Made by a program: the position numbers and the translations under genes. 64,000 bases of DNA, taken from positions 1,120,042 through 1,184,041 of the forward strand of contig NC_026739.1 of assembly GCF_000210295.1 (NCBI RefSeq). The letters are read 5' to 3'. Shown here one piece after another: positions 1 to 8,813 of this stretch. The stretch comes from Trypanosoma brucei gambiense DAL972 (lineage: Eukaryota > Euglenozoa > Kinetoplastea > Trypanosomatida > Trypanosomatidae). The number at the start of each line of letters is the position of its first letter. Position 1 is the stretch's first letter. The notes under the pieces are model-generated. The model made no database searches, was not told where the DNA came from, and saw only the letters and a program-made list of their open reading frames with translations.

Positions 1-61
1 GGACTCCACTGTTATTCATTTCGCCTCTTTGTTTTTTCTGTTGCTGTTATTGTCTTTTTGC

Positions 62-63
62 AG
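62..63 (+). promoter_or_regulatory. Predicted spliced-leader acceptor AG of the zinc-finger gene
   Basis: A pyrimidine-rich run at about 37-60 ends in CAG at 61-63, 13 bases before the ATG at 77. This fits a trypanosome trans-splice acceptor and supports the ATG at 77 over any upstream in-frame codon. Confidence 0.6.
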
Positions 64-76
64 CTTAGCGATAGCG

Positions 77-862
77 ATGTCATTTACGGCTAACTCTGGC
101 AACTCGCCAATGTCGCAGATGAGTCCCCTCTCGCAGCCGTACACTTCACCTCAGATGCTCCCCCAGTCGTCGCTCCGTCCTACCGCACCACCATTTACAC
201 TCTCCGGCACGGAGGACCAACCCGCTACTGGCGCTCCCATTCGGAAGGGAGGCACAGACCCTACGAGGTACAAAACAACGATATGCCGCAATTGGGAGAT
301 GGGTTCGTGTTCGTTTAAAGGTTGTACATTTGCTCACGGTGAGGAGGAGCTGCGAATGCCACCTCGGGTGGAACGCTACAAGAGCTCAGGTTTTGATACG
401 CGGCGTTCCTTGACCGCAGAAACTCCGCCGCTGTATCCATTGAATCCCTTGCCACACAGCGGCGTGGGTCGGATCGAGCATTTACTCAACATGTTGTACT
501 CAGAGGTACTTCGGGAGCGAAACCGCTTTGTTGCACACGAGGAAGCGAATCAGGCGCTCGAGGCCCTGCTCAAGAAGGAGCAAATGCAGCGTGAAGAAAC
601 CGAAGTTCAGTTGGAAGCTGCAAGATGGAAGCTGGAGCAACTGAGGACTACGGTGCACGAAGCTAGTGTCGAAATCAACACCCTTCTTGCCTCCTCCCCT
701 GCCAATGAGGGATTGCGCGACCGAGTTGCTATGGTGACGCAGAAGATTGCCAGCGTTTTCTCTTCTGAAGACACTGCTGTAGGTGGAGGTCGTGAGGATG
801 AAGAAAGAGTTATGAAACTGCTTAGCTCATTGCAAAACTGTCAGAGCACGGAAGACATGTGA
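77..862 (+). CDS. CCCH zinc-finger protein with coiled coil
   Basis: A 261-residue protein with one CCCH finger at about residues 70-87 (C70, C78, C83, H87; spacing C-x7-C-x4-C-x3-H). CCCH fingers of this kind usually bind RNA, and trypanosomes rely on such proteins for post-transcriptional control; binding here is inferred, not seen. The N-terminal 55 residues are rich in Ser, Pro and Gln and look disordered. Residues about 140-205 are charged and heptad-like (E, K, L, Q rich), suggesting a coiled coil for dimerisation. The start is the first ATG after an acceptor AG at 62-63; an open frame runs further upstream but without an ATG. The spacing is shorter than the classical C-x8-C-x5-C-x3-H. 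I do not assign a ZC3H number. Confidence 0.85.
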   Translation: MSFTANSGNSPMSQMSPLSQPYTSPQMLPQSSLRPTAPPFTLSGTEDQPATGAPIRKGGTDPTRYKTTICRNWEMGSCSFKGCTFAHGEEELRMPPRVERYKSSGFDTRRSLTAETPPLYPLNPLPHSGVGRIEHLLNMLYSEVLRERNRFVAHEEANQALEALLKKEQMQREETEVQLEAARWKLEQLRTTVHEASVEINTLLASSPANEGLRDRVAMVTQKIASVFSSEDTAVGGGREDEERVMKLLSSLQNCQSTEDM

Positions 863-1449
863 GCATACCCAACGTGCAATATATCTGACTGTACGCACTG
901 GGTTGAAACTGTTTTCGGCGAGAAGAGTCCTTATTTGAGTCAGTGGTTCGCACTTTACTAACTAATATATTCCCCCCCTTTCGTAACACAACACACACAT
1001 ATATATATACATATGTTTATATATATATACACATATCTATTTATTTATTCATGTACTTATCGCGCGCTGAGCGTTACATTGTAAAGTAGGCGTGGGATAC
1101 TGCATAAACATGTAGCCCTGCCAAAAGAGTAATCAGTAATAATAGGCGAGAGGAATGGAATATAATACGTTTATTTAATATTTTGGATCAGCTGATGAAT
1201 AATACCGCATTTTGAATACCCTCGCATTTATTTATTTTTTTTCACCTATTTATCTTACAAATGGCAAAAGCATATTGGCTAGTGACGGCGAAGGGAGCAG
1301 CGCGCATTGACCCGTCGACCTTTCCTCAGGTTCATACACATAAATAAATAAACATATTCATCTATATCTGTATAGGCATATAGATATTCTACATTTATTA
1401 TATATAGAGTAGCGTCGACAAGGCGTGTAAAGGGGCCGCACCTAGTCTA
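863..1449. other. Intergenic region, AT-rich UTR sequence
   Basis: No gene seen. It holds a (CA/TA) microsatellite at about 987-1032 and several TATTTA or TTTATTTA stretches, as expected for the 3' UTR of the zinc-finger gene and the 5' UTR of the kinase gene. No strong pyrimidine tract lies directly before the kinase ATG; a T-run near 1227-1242 is the best candidate. Confidence 0.6.
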
Positions 1450-3621
1450 ATGCCCCGATCCGACAGAAGAGCAAAATATGGGAAGAGAGCGCAAAATAAA
1501 ATAACAACGGGGGGTGGCGGTGCAAAGAGAAAGTCGAAACCCACAGCGCCGCACGTTGAAAAAGACGGTATTGACATTAATGCACTGTTGGAGGAAATCG
1601 AGCGTAACGACTCGCCGGCCGAGGAGAAGGTGCCCAAAGAGACCACGAAAAAATCGCGGAGGAGGCGCAAAGCCGAAAAAGTAGAAGGTCTTGCGGTAAA
1701 ACCCGGAACCACAGTCGCGCAAGCCCGAATGCTGGCAAGTAAAATGCAGCAAAGGCACTCCGCTTCCACGAATGGGCCCAGTCAGCCCGCCCATCAGAGA
1801 TCAGAAGAGGACGAAGATGAGGACGACGATGATGAGGAACAGGACGGTAGCGGTGAGGACTACAGCGATATAGCAAATGAGCGACCGAGTGAATATCGTA
1901 AGGGAGGCTACCACCCAGTCGTGGTGGGCGAAGTTTACAATCAACGCTATCGAGTTGTGCGTAAACTCGGATGGGGTTACTTCTCCACTGTGTGGCTCGT
2001 TTGGGATTATGTGGAGAAAGTGTTTCAAGCTATGAAGGTGCAGAAGTCGGCAAAGCACTACACCGAAGCGGCGTATGACGAGATCAAACTACTCGGAGAG
2101 ATCATGACTGCAGATCCAGAAAAAGTCCGTCGGTGTGCGCGGTTAAATGATCACTTTGAGCAGCAGGGGCCGAACGGAAAGCACGTTTGCATGGTATTCG
2201 ACGTCTATGGGGAGGATCTACTTTCACTGATCGAACGCTATAAGTACCATGGTGTCCCGCTGCCGATAGTTAAGTGTATTTCCAGACAAATCCTCATAGG
2301 GTTGGAACATGTGCATTCTTTGGATATCATTCACACGGATCTAAAACCAGAGAACGTGCTACTCTCGGCACCAAAACACGCCATCGTATCCCAAATGAAA
2401 CGTTTTAAGCCTCCTCCGCTCCACGACCGACCGTCTTTGGTGAAACGCGACCCCAAAACAATGACCAAGTCTCAACGCCGTCGCTACTACAAAAAACTTC
2501 GCGCTGCGGGAAAGGGTAAGGACAGTGCCGAGGGGAATGAAGAGCAAAATGATGATGAGGACATTGCAAGGGAGGTCCACGTCGACCCTAACGAGGCTGC
2601 ACCGCAACAAAGTGAGAAAGAACCGTTGAGCGAAACGGATTCTGAGTGGGAAGTTGAACGCCTTCATCATGTAGTGCTGGCGGATTTTGGTAATAGCTGC
2701 TGGACGTACAGACAGTTTACGGATGAAGTTCAAACTCGTCAGTACCGTTCCCCAGAAGTCATATTGGGTTATCCTTACTCCACCTCAATTGATTTGTGGT
2801 CTGCCGCCTGTATGATCTTCGAGCTGATCACGGGTGAGTTTCTGTTTGATCCACGAAAGGGATCTGACTATTCCCGTGATGAAGATCATTTAGCTTTGAT
2901 CTCTGAGTTACTTGGAGTACTACCGGTAAGTATGCGGCTAGGTGATGGGAAGTACCGCGCTCAGTACTACAACTCACGGGGTGAACTTCGTAGCATAAAG
3001 GATCTTAATTTCTGGGGCTTGGAGGATGTTCTCTACCGAAAACACAAGTTCACACGCAAAAAAGCGAAAGAAATAGCGGAGTTCCTTTTACCAATGCTCG
3101 AATTGGAACCTCATAATCGAGCAACAGCCACCGATATGCTTAATAATTTTCAGCACTTTTTTGAGGTACAAGAGGATGATTATGCACCACTTTGCTTCGT
3201 ACCTTCTTCGGATGATCACCGTGGTGGGGAGCGGAGCTCAGCAAATATGGAGGAGTCAGAGTTCAGCGATACCTTTGAAGAAACCGATGACTACGATCGC
3301 TCCCGAAGACTCGACAGAACGTATGATGCAATGGAAGATTCTCTGAGCAGGCAGGACGAGGAGGCTGCACGGTATTTGGCTGGTCATTCCCTGCTCAACG
3401 AGGCATCCTTGGCAAAACGTGGGTTAACAATTTTAGATATTCAAGCCGTTCTATCCGGGCAACAACTGGAGGATGAGGAAAGGCAAGCTGCTGCCACTGA
3501 AATTATTCGTCTTCTCTCAGAGGAAGCGGATGACAGCAGCGATGGACACTGCGCAGACAGGGAAGACGGGGATTCAAACTCATCTGTAGATGAATCTGAC
3601 AGCAGCTGCACTAATGACTAA
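1450..3621 (+). CDS. SRPK: SR-protein-specific kinase (SRPK family)
   Basis: A 723-residue Ser/Thr kinase of the CMGC/SRPK group, whose members phosphorylate arginine-serine domains of splicing and mRNA-handling proteins. The glycine-rich loop is near residue 174 (GWGYFSTVW), the ATP-binding lysine is K196, and the catalytic loop is HTDLKPEN with D297. A hydrophilic spacer of about 100 residues separates it from DFGNSCW (D412), followed by TRQYRSPEV in the activation segment. A spacer splitting the kinase lobes and the HTD catalytic loop are SRPK hallmarks. The N-terminus is basic and then strongly acidic (Asp/Glu run near residues 118-135). The C-terminal 110 residues are acidic and Ser-rich. 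All catalytic residues are present, so it should be active. It lies just upstream of RPS14 in the same orientation. Confidence 0.95.
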   Translation: MPRSDRRAKYGKRAQNKITTGGGGAKRKSKPTAPHVEKDGIDINALLEEIERNDSPAEEKVPKETTKKSRRRRKAEKVEGLAVKPGTTVAQARMLASKMQQRHSASTNGPSQPAHQRSEEDEDEDDDDEEQDGSGEDYSDIANERPSEYRKGGYHPVVVGEVYNQRYRVVRKLGWGYFSTVWLVWDYVEKVFQAMKVQKSAKHYTEAAYDEIKLLGEIMTADPEKVRRCARLNDHFEQQGPNGKHVCMVFDVYGEDLLSLIERYKYHGVPLPIVKCISRQILIGLEHVHSLDIIHTDLKPENVLLSAPKHAIVSQMKRFKPPPLHDRPSLVKRDPKTMTKSQRRRYYKKLRAAGKGKDSAEGNEEQNDDEDIAREVHVDPNEAAPQQSEKEPLSETDSEWEVERLHHVVLADFGNSCWTYRQFTDEVQTRQYRSPEVILGYPYSTSIDLWSAACMIFELITGEFLFDPRKGSDYSRDEDHLALISELLGVLPVSMRLGDGKYRAQYYNSRGELRSIKDLNFWGLEDVLYRKHKFTRKKAKEIAEFLLPMLELEPHNRATATDMLNNFQHFFEVQEDDYAPLCFVPSSDDHRGGERSSANMEESEFSDTFEETDDYDRSRRLDRTYDAMEDSLSRQDEEAARYLAGHSLLNEASLAKRGLTILDIQAVLSGQQLEDEERQAAATEIIRLLSEEADDSSDGHCADREDGDSNSSVDESDSSCTND

Positions 3622-4120
3622 AATAAGGATCGGCAACAAAAAACATACACACGTACATATATATATATATACTTTTCCAACATACGTTATTGGGCTGCGG
3701 ATCGTGAATAACAGTGAGGGAGATAACATGAAGGAGTTATGAGGTGTGAAACAAATTTTATGTTGGAGCGCAACACGGCGCTTCTCAGGATTTGTCCACA
3801 TTAATATTATTAACGATGTTGTTATTCCCCTTCCAGAGGTTTTCTCATTTTTAACTTGTGGCCAGTCACAAATTAATCTTCCAAGGCCCTTTACGGTACC
3901 CTGTAGGGGGACCGAATGTGACATCCATATCCCGCAAAATAAGTTCTTTGTTGTATTGCATGGATGCGCATGCCTCTAAATTTGTTACTCGTCCGATTAA
4001 GAGAGGGAGAGAGGGTGGTATACCATTGGCGTCGGGCGTTTTGACATTGCTTCTTTTTTTTTTTTTTAAAGATTCTTTCCCTTTCCCTTTTTTTTATTAA
4101 CGGTTCAGTGTTTCAAAGGT
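3622..4120. other. Intergenic region between SRPK and RPS14
   Basis: No gene seen. A short (TA)n lies at about 3656-3671. Strong pyrimidine tracts at 4049-4068 and 4076-4096 precede AG at 4107-4108, the likely spliced-leader acceptor for RPS14. Confidence 0.65.
4107..4108 (+). promoter_or_regulatory. Predicted spliced-leader acceptor AG of RPS14
   Basis: This is the first AG after the T/C-rich tract that ends near 4096. It would give a 5' UTR of about 12 bases before the ATG at 4121. A second AG at 4117-4118 is a possible alternative. Confidence 0.55.
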
Positions 4121-4555
4121 ATGTCCAAGAAACAAGAGGTGAAGTACTACGGCTCCAGCGCGGGGAAGGACCAGCTGGTTTATGGCGTTGTGCACATCTA
4201 TGCATCCTTCAACGACACCTTCGTTCATGTCACTGACATGTCTGGTCGTGAAACATTCTGCAAGGTGACGGGAGGTATGAAGGTAAAAGCAGATCGCGAT
4301 GAAAGCTCACCATACGCTGCGATGATGGCTGCTCAGGATGTTGTTGCCCGTTGCAAGGAGTGCGGCATTAACGCTCTGCACGTGAAGATGCGCGCCACTG
4401 GTGGTGTTGGCACTAAAAGCCCCGGGCCTGGCGCTCAGGCCGCCCTCCGTGCACTCGCCCGTGCAGGCATGAAGATTGGCCGCATTGAAGACGTCACACC
4501 GGTGCCAACGGACTCCACTCGCCGCAAAGGTTCCCGTCGTGGCCGCCGCTTGTAG
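4121..4555 (+). CDS. RPS14: 40S ribosomal protein S14 (uS11)
   Basis: A 144-residue protein of the uS11 family, a component of the small-subunit platform that contacts the 18S rRNA 3' domain. It carries the family core [18 protein letters not shown], then [18 protein letters not shown], and [20 protein letters not shown]. It ends in the basic tail typical of the eukaryotic protein ([12 protein letters not shown]). The length matches eukaryotic S14 (about 150). The ATG follows a short predicted 5' UTR. The codons appear GC-rich at third positions, as is common for highly expressed trypanosome genes. It is co-transcribed with ATP synthase delta downstream. Confidence 0.98.
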   Translation: MSKKQEVKYYGSSAGKDQLVYGVVHIYASFNDTFVHVTDMSGRETFCKVTGGMKVKADRDESSPYAAMMAAQDVVARCKECGINALHVKMRATGGVGTKSPGPGAQAALRALARAGMKIGRIEDVTPVPTDSTRRKGSRRGRRL

Positions 4556-4863
4556 ACATACGGAACACAAAACCACACCAGTGGCTATTTTTGTTTTGTT
4601 TTAGTGGTAATTTGCCGCGAACTGATAATTTTATAGTGAGAATTTTCTTTCCGTGTCGTTATTCACGGTGTTGGCGCGACACATTTTGAACCTGGAGCTG
4701 GTGAAGAAGAAGGAGCAGTACTCCCCTGCTCTTCACCAGCTCTTGCAGTGTGACTTGTTTTGTTTTACACCGAAATCGCTTCTTCTCTTTCTTTCTTTCT
4801 TGCCCAACGCCCTTTCTCCTCGTCGATCCGATAACAAAAAGGAAAGGAAAGGGTTCGTCATTC
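4556..4863. other. Intergenic region with strong hairpin
   Basis: Apart from the hairpin at 4695-4742 (listed separately) this holds T-rich stretches at 4588-4602 and 4777-4802 and the (CTTT)n-like tract at 4784-4801, likely the pyrimidine tract for trans-splicing of the ATP synthase gene. No gene seen. Confidence 0.6.
4695..4742 (+). other. Long perfect inverted repeat (RNA hairpin candidate)
   Basis: Bases 4695-4706 (GAGCTGGTGAAG) pair perfectly with 4731-4742 (CTTCACCAGCTC), a 12-bp stem. After a 7-base bulge (4707-4713), 4714-4718 (AGCAG) pairs with 4726-4730 (CTGCT), closing a 7-base loop. It is about half G+C in an otherwise T-rich intergenic region. It most likely lies in the RPS14 3' UTR or close to the processing site. 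The role is unknown. Confidence 0.7.
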
Positions 4864-5412
4864 ATGTTTCGCACATTCGGTCGGCGGCTTGTATCCTGCA
4901 CGCTTCCCCTACTTCAATCGGCACCTCATGATCTGCCAGAGGGATTTGAGTTTATGGAGCACAAGGTTGTAAACAAGGACATTCATGCTCCGCATGAAAA
5001 TCTTGAAACCCTCCGGTTAACTCTTACCCGCCAGGACGAATTCCTTTTGCGTGAAGAGCCCGTCAAGTGCGTAACTGTAACGGGAACCAACGGCGAATAT
5101 GGTATCTATCCCGGGCACGCGTATAAAATTGTTCAGCTTAACCCCTCTCCTCTCACAGTGGAGTACACGGATGGAACCACAAAGAAGTACTTTGTTAGCG
5201 GTGGATTTGCGCATATAAACAATGAGGGATCGTGTGATGTCAACACTGTGGAATGCACTCTGCTGGATGATTTGGACCTTGCCATCGCTGAAAAGGAGCT
5301 TGCGGCACAACAGGCAGCGTTAGGGTCGGCGAAAGATGACAAGGCGAAGTCTGTTGTTGAAATTCGCATATCTGTCATTGAGGCTGTTATTGCTGCCCTA
5401 AAACACCACTAG
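4864..5412 (+). CDS. Mitochondrial ATP synthase F1 delta subunit
   Basis: A 182-residue protein homologous to the mitochondrial delta (bacterial epsilon) subunit of F1-ATPase, part of the rotor stalk that couples the c-ring to gamma. The first 20 or so residues (MFRTFGRRLVSC...) are basic and hydrophobic without acids, a typical mitochondrial presequence. Residues about 45-125 form the family's beta-sandwich pattern, including VTVTGTNGEYGIYPGH and KYFVSGGFAHINNEG. The last 45 residues are the helical hairpin, rich in Ala, Glu and Lys (LDLAIAEKELAAQQAAL). The ATG at 4864 was chosen because the presequence begins there; the upstream open frame is T-rich tract sequence. In bloodstream trypanosomes this enzyme works in reverse to hold the membrane potential (known of the family). 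Confidence 0.93.
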   Translation: MFRTFGRRLVSCTLPLLQSAPHDLPEGFEFMEHKVVNKDIHAPHENLETLRLTLTRQDEFLLREEPVKCVTVTGTNGEYGIYPGHAYKIVQLNPSPLTVEYTDGTTKKYFVSGGFAHINNEGSCDVNTVECTLLDDLDLAIAEKELAAQQAALGSAKDDKAKSVVEIRISVIEAVIAALKHH

Positions 5413-5966
5413 TAAAAGGCTGCAAACAGGAGGAGTGGGACAAGAAAAAGAAATGAGGGACTGACCGTAGTTTGCGAGCTTTAGTTTATTGCATGTCTCT
5501 TGTTGTAGCGTTTCAGTAGCGGAGGAATTGGAGATAGCGGTATGGGGTAAAGTACCACTTATCACTATCGTGAATTGTTTATATCTCTATCTGCCTCCTC
5601 CTTTCTCTCTCTCTTTGTGGGCGCGGTGTCTTTTTCTGTGCTGCTCGACATGTATTGATACACTTAAGCTTAGGTTTCGTTCTTACTCTTCCCCCATTTT
5701 TTCTTTTTTCCTTTTCCTTTTTTTTTTTTTTGCCTTCCCTTCAAACTCTTTTCTTTCGCCGCCTTTTCCCCCGCCCCCTCCTTACAAATTCCCATATTAT
5801 TATGCACCACCTTTTGCCAGAACACTGTGAGGGATTCTGAGTAGGGAGGCACAGTAAAGAGGCAAAGTCTGAGTGCAAAAAAAAAAAAAAGAGGATCGTG
5901 GGGCTGGTGGGCGAAATTATTGTTGTTGTTTCTTGAGGACCGTTTTTGTCTATTTTTTTTTTCATA
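5413..5966. other. Intergenic region, pyrimidine-rich
   Basis: No gene seen. A long T/C-rich tract spans about 5683-5782, an A-run lies at 5877-5891, and a second T-run at 5951-5962 ends just 4 bases before the ATG at 5967. The first AG after the long tract is near 5819-5820. Amino-acid strings readable here are phenylalanine-rich artefacts. Confidence 0.6.
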
Positions 5967-7151
5967 ATGGAACAACAAACCATATCATTACACTACCAGC
6001 GTATGGAGGAATGGTTGATTGACAGAAGGGCTGTGCTTGGCAAAAAGTACAAGAAGGAGTATGCTCGGTTGTTAGAGTTGGCGCCTGCATTAGTTCAATT
6101 AGTCAAATATGATATACCCGCTCAGCAGCGACGGCAGCAAAAAATTTCCTCCGCAGTTGATGATACCCACAGAGCCATTGAGGAGGCTACCAAAAGTGCC
6201 CTGAAGTTTGAGGAAAAACGGACGAGGATGATTGAGGAGTACGATCTCCACAGAGGCGGCGATGTGAATGTGGAGACGAACCTTGAAGGGGCCGTGGACG
6301 CAAGAATTGCCTCTAGCATAACTGCTTTAAGTGGTGTACTGAGAGAATTGGGAAGTAGCCATTATCTTGCAATGTTCCGCGGTGTTTATGACGATTTTCT
6401 ATCAAAGTATTCTTCAGGGATGTATGGGGGAGGTGCGTTTTCGCAGCACTTTCCGTGGTTGGAACGTGTGTTTGAGGAGCGGTTCCATGCGATTGATGAG
6501 GGAACCAACCGGAGTCAAGAGGGGGTTGCAGCTGCAACGGAACAACAAAGTAACGAAGTTGGGTGTGTTATTGATTGGGGTGATGTGGGAACCTCTGAAC
6601 CAATTGATGTTGGCGCAGTAGTGGAGATAAACTGGGAAAACGATGTCGTTGCGAACTGCACTAATGACGATGAGGAGTGTTTGCCACCTGCAGTAGCGGA
6701 GGGAGTAGCAACTGTTTCGGTAGCTAACGCAGTGCATAGGAAGAATATATTGGCAGAACTTCAGGCAATGCGGTGCTTTGCATCCGAAAGGGCGAATGCA
6801 GGTGACAACTCTCTTGATGAGTGTCACGAGCCAGTACTTGCTGTTGAAAAACAACTGACGACTTCTACGGAAGCCTTTTTTGTCCGTATGCACACAAGCC
6901 AAACGGCTCGAGTAGCGTTTATTGACGAAATACAGAGATTTCGTCGGGCTGCAACAGCGGCTGTGACACGTAAGGCTAGTAGTGAAGCGCGGCTGCAGCA
7001 GGTGCTGGAGGAATTACAAGAAATGGAGCCCCAGTTGGAAGTATTACTGCAATCTGCACGGGCCTGCCGTGATGAATGCCTTGTGGAACTTTCAAAGATG
7101 TTTCCCGGCCAGCGCGTCGTAATGGTGGGCGATATCAACAAATTTTTGTGA
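5967..7151 (+). CDS. CDK5RAP3: CDK5RAP3/C53-like UFMylation and ER-phagy adaptor
   Basis: A 394-residue protein that I align by eye with CDK5RAP3 (C53/LZAP, DUF773 family), the adaptor that joins the UFL1-DDRGK1 UFM1 ligase on the ER. The N-terminus EEWLIDRRAVLGKKYKKEY resembles the family's LLDWLVDRR start, and KYDIPAQQRRQQKI matches the NYEIP segment. The middle holds IDWGD (residues 202-206) and INWEN (221-225) in an acidic linker; IDWG is the C53 shuffled motif that binds UFM1 and ATG8. The C-terminus (ELQEMEPQLEVLLQSAR, then FPGQRVVMVGDIN) matches the human LEPKLDLLLEKT and GRPVNLMG ending. It is shorter than human C53 (about 500). The start could also be ATG 6003, because an AG lies at 5998-5999. 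The family assignment is from memory. Confidence 0.8.
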   Translation: MEQQTISLHYQRMEEWLIDRRAVLGKKYKKEYARLLELAPALVQLVKYDIPAQQRRQQKISSAVDDTHRAIEEATKSALKFEEKRTRMIEEYDLHRGGDVNVETNLEGAVDARIASSITALSGVLRELGSSHYLAMFRGVYDDFLSKYSSGMYGGGAFSQHFPWLERVFEERFHAIDEGTNRSQEGVAAATEQQSNEVGCVIDWGDVGTSEPIDVGAVVEINWENDVVANCTNDDEECLPPAVAEGVATVSVANAVHRKNILAELQAMRCFASERANAGDNSLDECHEPVLAVEKQLTTSTEAFFVRMHTSQTARVAFIDEIQRFRRAATAAVTRKASSEARLQQVLEELQEMEPQLEVLLQSARACRDECLVELSKMFPGQRVVMVGDINKFL

Positions 7152-7658
7152 AGCGTTTGTGGTTGTGGCCGAACTCCAAATTTCAGGGAATCGTTTGATG
7201 AGTGATGTCCATGAAGATGTGTCCGCATTTTGGGGGTTTGGGGCTAGGGTTATCGTGGCCAGTTTTTTTTTCCTTTTTTCATTTTTTGCTCTTTTCCGTG
7301 TATTTTTCCTATTTTTAATTTTTTTTTTGGAAAAATGGGAGATGTGCGAAGAACTGAAGGAAAAGAAACAGTGATGGTCAATGGAAAGAAGGAGAGTTAA
7401 CCCCCCTCCTCCCCAATATGTCTTTGCTCACGCTGGCCGGTTTCGTTGTAATTTCTTGTTAAATAAACAAAAAAAATTTTTTCCTTCACTTCCGCATGTG
7501 TTAAGTAATCCAACCATCCATCCACATATATATATATATATATATATATATACCTGTACACATTTTTTTTTCTTCATTCTTGCTGCTATTGTTGTTCTTT
7601 ATTTTAAATGTTGTATGCGTGATCAGCTAGCTTGAGTGGAAGTCAAGAGTGCTGAAAG
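7152..7658. other. Intergenic region with (AT)n repeat
   Basis: No gene seen. T-rich tracts lie at about 7264-7330 and 7564-7575, an (AT)n microsatellite at about 7525-7552, and runs of C at 7400-7412. The T-rich stretch at 7564-7600 is a plausible trans-splicing tract for the downstream gene. Confidence 0.6.
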
Positions 7659-8813
7659 ATGGAACATTCGCGTCGGAAGGAGGAATCGCCTGTTTGGCTG
7701 AACTCTAGCATTCATGTGTGGAAGACAAAAAATGACATAAATGTCGTTAACCTTCGCGATGCGTCTGAGCATCTTCCAGCGCTCCCTTCAGCTCGTGCGG
7801 AGGAGAGGCCTCCAGGCAACGGTGGTCACCGAACCAGCATGGAGCGCACTGGTGAAAACAACGAAAGAACAACGGAACCAACGAAGCAGGAAACTTTAAA
7901 TGAGATTCTCGCCCTCATGCACCGTGCTTCTGATCAGACTCGCGGGTCATCCAAAGGTACAACTGCAGACTCAAATCTTTCCACAAATGCTGGTGGAAAA
8001 GGTCCCGTGACCGATTCAGAGGGGAAGGCATCACTTTTCCCAGAACCCAAAACATCAGGTATTGTGGACGTTGAATTTGTTCAGGGCGTTAATTTACCAG
8101 GGGGTAAAAATGTGTCCCCTCCACTTCATACGCAGCCACCTCGCGACAGTATGCAAACGGTTGCTCTGTTTCATGATCCTGTTTGGGGAGCAGCTGCCGT
8201 GTCGAGTGGCGCGGATGTTTTTGACTCTGGGAGTGAGAGTCAGGCGAGCGCGGTTACGAGTTTGCAAGTGGAAAATGTGTCGGGACGATACAGCAAAGGC
8301 GATGTGAACCCCCCATTGATGCCCGCACCGGCGGCGCCCGTAACAATGATAGCGCCATCGGCACCCCTTTCATATAAGGTTCCGGGGAATGTAAACGAGA
8401 CAATGTTTACACCGCAGGCGCAACCGGTTGCGATGACATCATCACCGTCACAATTAGGTTACCCGCAAAACATCGGTTTGAGTACTGCAGGATGGGCGGG
8501 TGCTGCACCTCATCCCACAGGTGTTGCGATGCGTCCGGTTCAGTTTGTTAGTGTGCCTGTTCCTGTAATGCCGCACAATGCAGTGATGGCTGTACCGCAA
8601 CCTTACCGCATGCCTTATTCTGTTTATCAAATGCAACCCCAAGCACCGCATCCTGCCCAGTTGCAGCATCAACCTGTCGTGTATCATACGTCCCCTGGCC
8701 AGGAGCTACATCATATTCATCAACAGAAAGTTTTAGCTCCTCAGGATGCCACGCCGCGTCCGGGAACCAACATTGGGGCAACGCCATTTGTTCCAGGAGG
8801 GAAGAGTGTTTAA
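7659..8813 (+). CDS. Pro/Gln/Val-rich low-complexity protein, unknown function
   Basis: A 384-residue protein that I do not recognise. The first 60 residues contain a more ordered-looking segment (SPVWLNSSIHVWKTKNDINVVNL), and a short hydrophobic helix lies near residues 82-92 (LNEILALMHRA). The rest is polar and then, from about residue 205, rich in Pro, Gln, Val, Met and His (AAPVTMIAPSAPLSYKVPG; QMQPQAPHPAQLQHQPVVYH). This composition resembles scaffold or RNA-granule proteins with short linear motifs, but no RNA-binding domain is visible. The first ATG after a T-rich tract was used. It has an unusually long low-complexity downstream region (8814-10931). RNA metabolism is a guess from composition only. 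Confidence 0.75.
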   Translation: MEHSRRKEESPVWLNSSIHVWKTKNDINVVNLRDASEHLPALPSARAEERPPGNGGHRTSMERTGENNERTTEPTKQETLNEILALMHRASDQTRGSSKGTTADSNLSTNAGGKGPVTDSEGKASLFPEPKTSGIVDVEFVQGVNLPGGKNVSPPLHTQPPRDSMQTVALFHDPVWGAAAVSSGADVFDSGSESQASAVTSLQVENVSGRYSKGDVNPPLMPAPAAPVTMIAPSAPLSYKVPGNVNETMFTPQAQPVAMTSSPSQLGYPQNIGLSTAGWAGAAPHPTGVAMRPVQFVSVPVPVMPHNAVMAVPQPYRMPYSVYQMQPQAPHPAQLQHQPVVYHTSPGQELHHIHQQKVLAPQDATPRPGTNIGATPFVPGGKSV

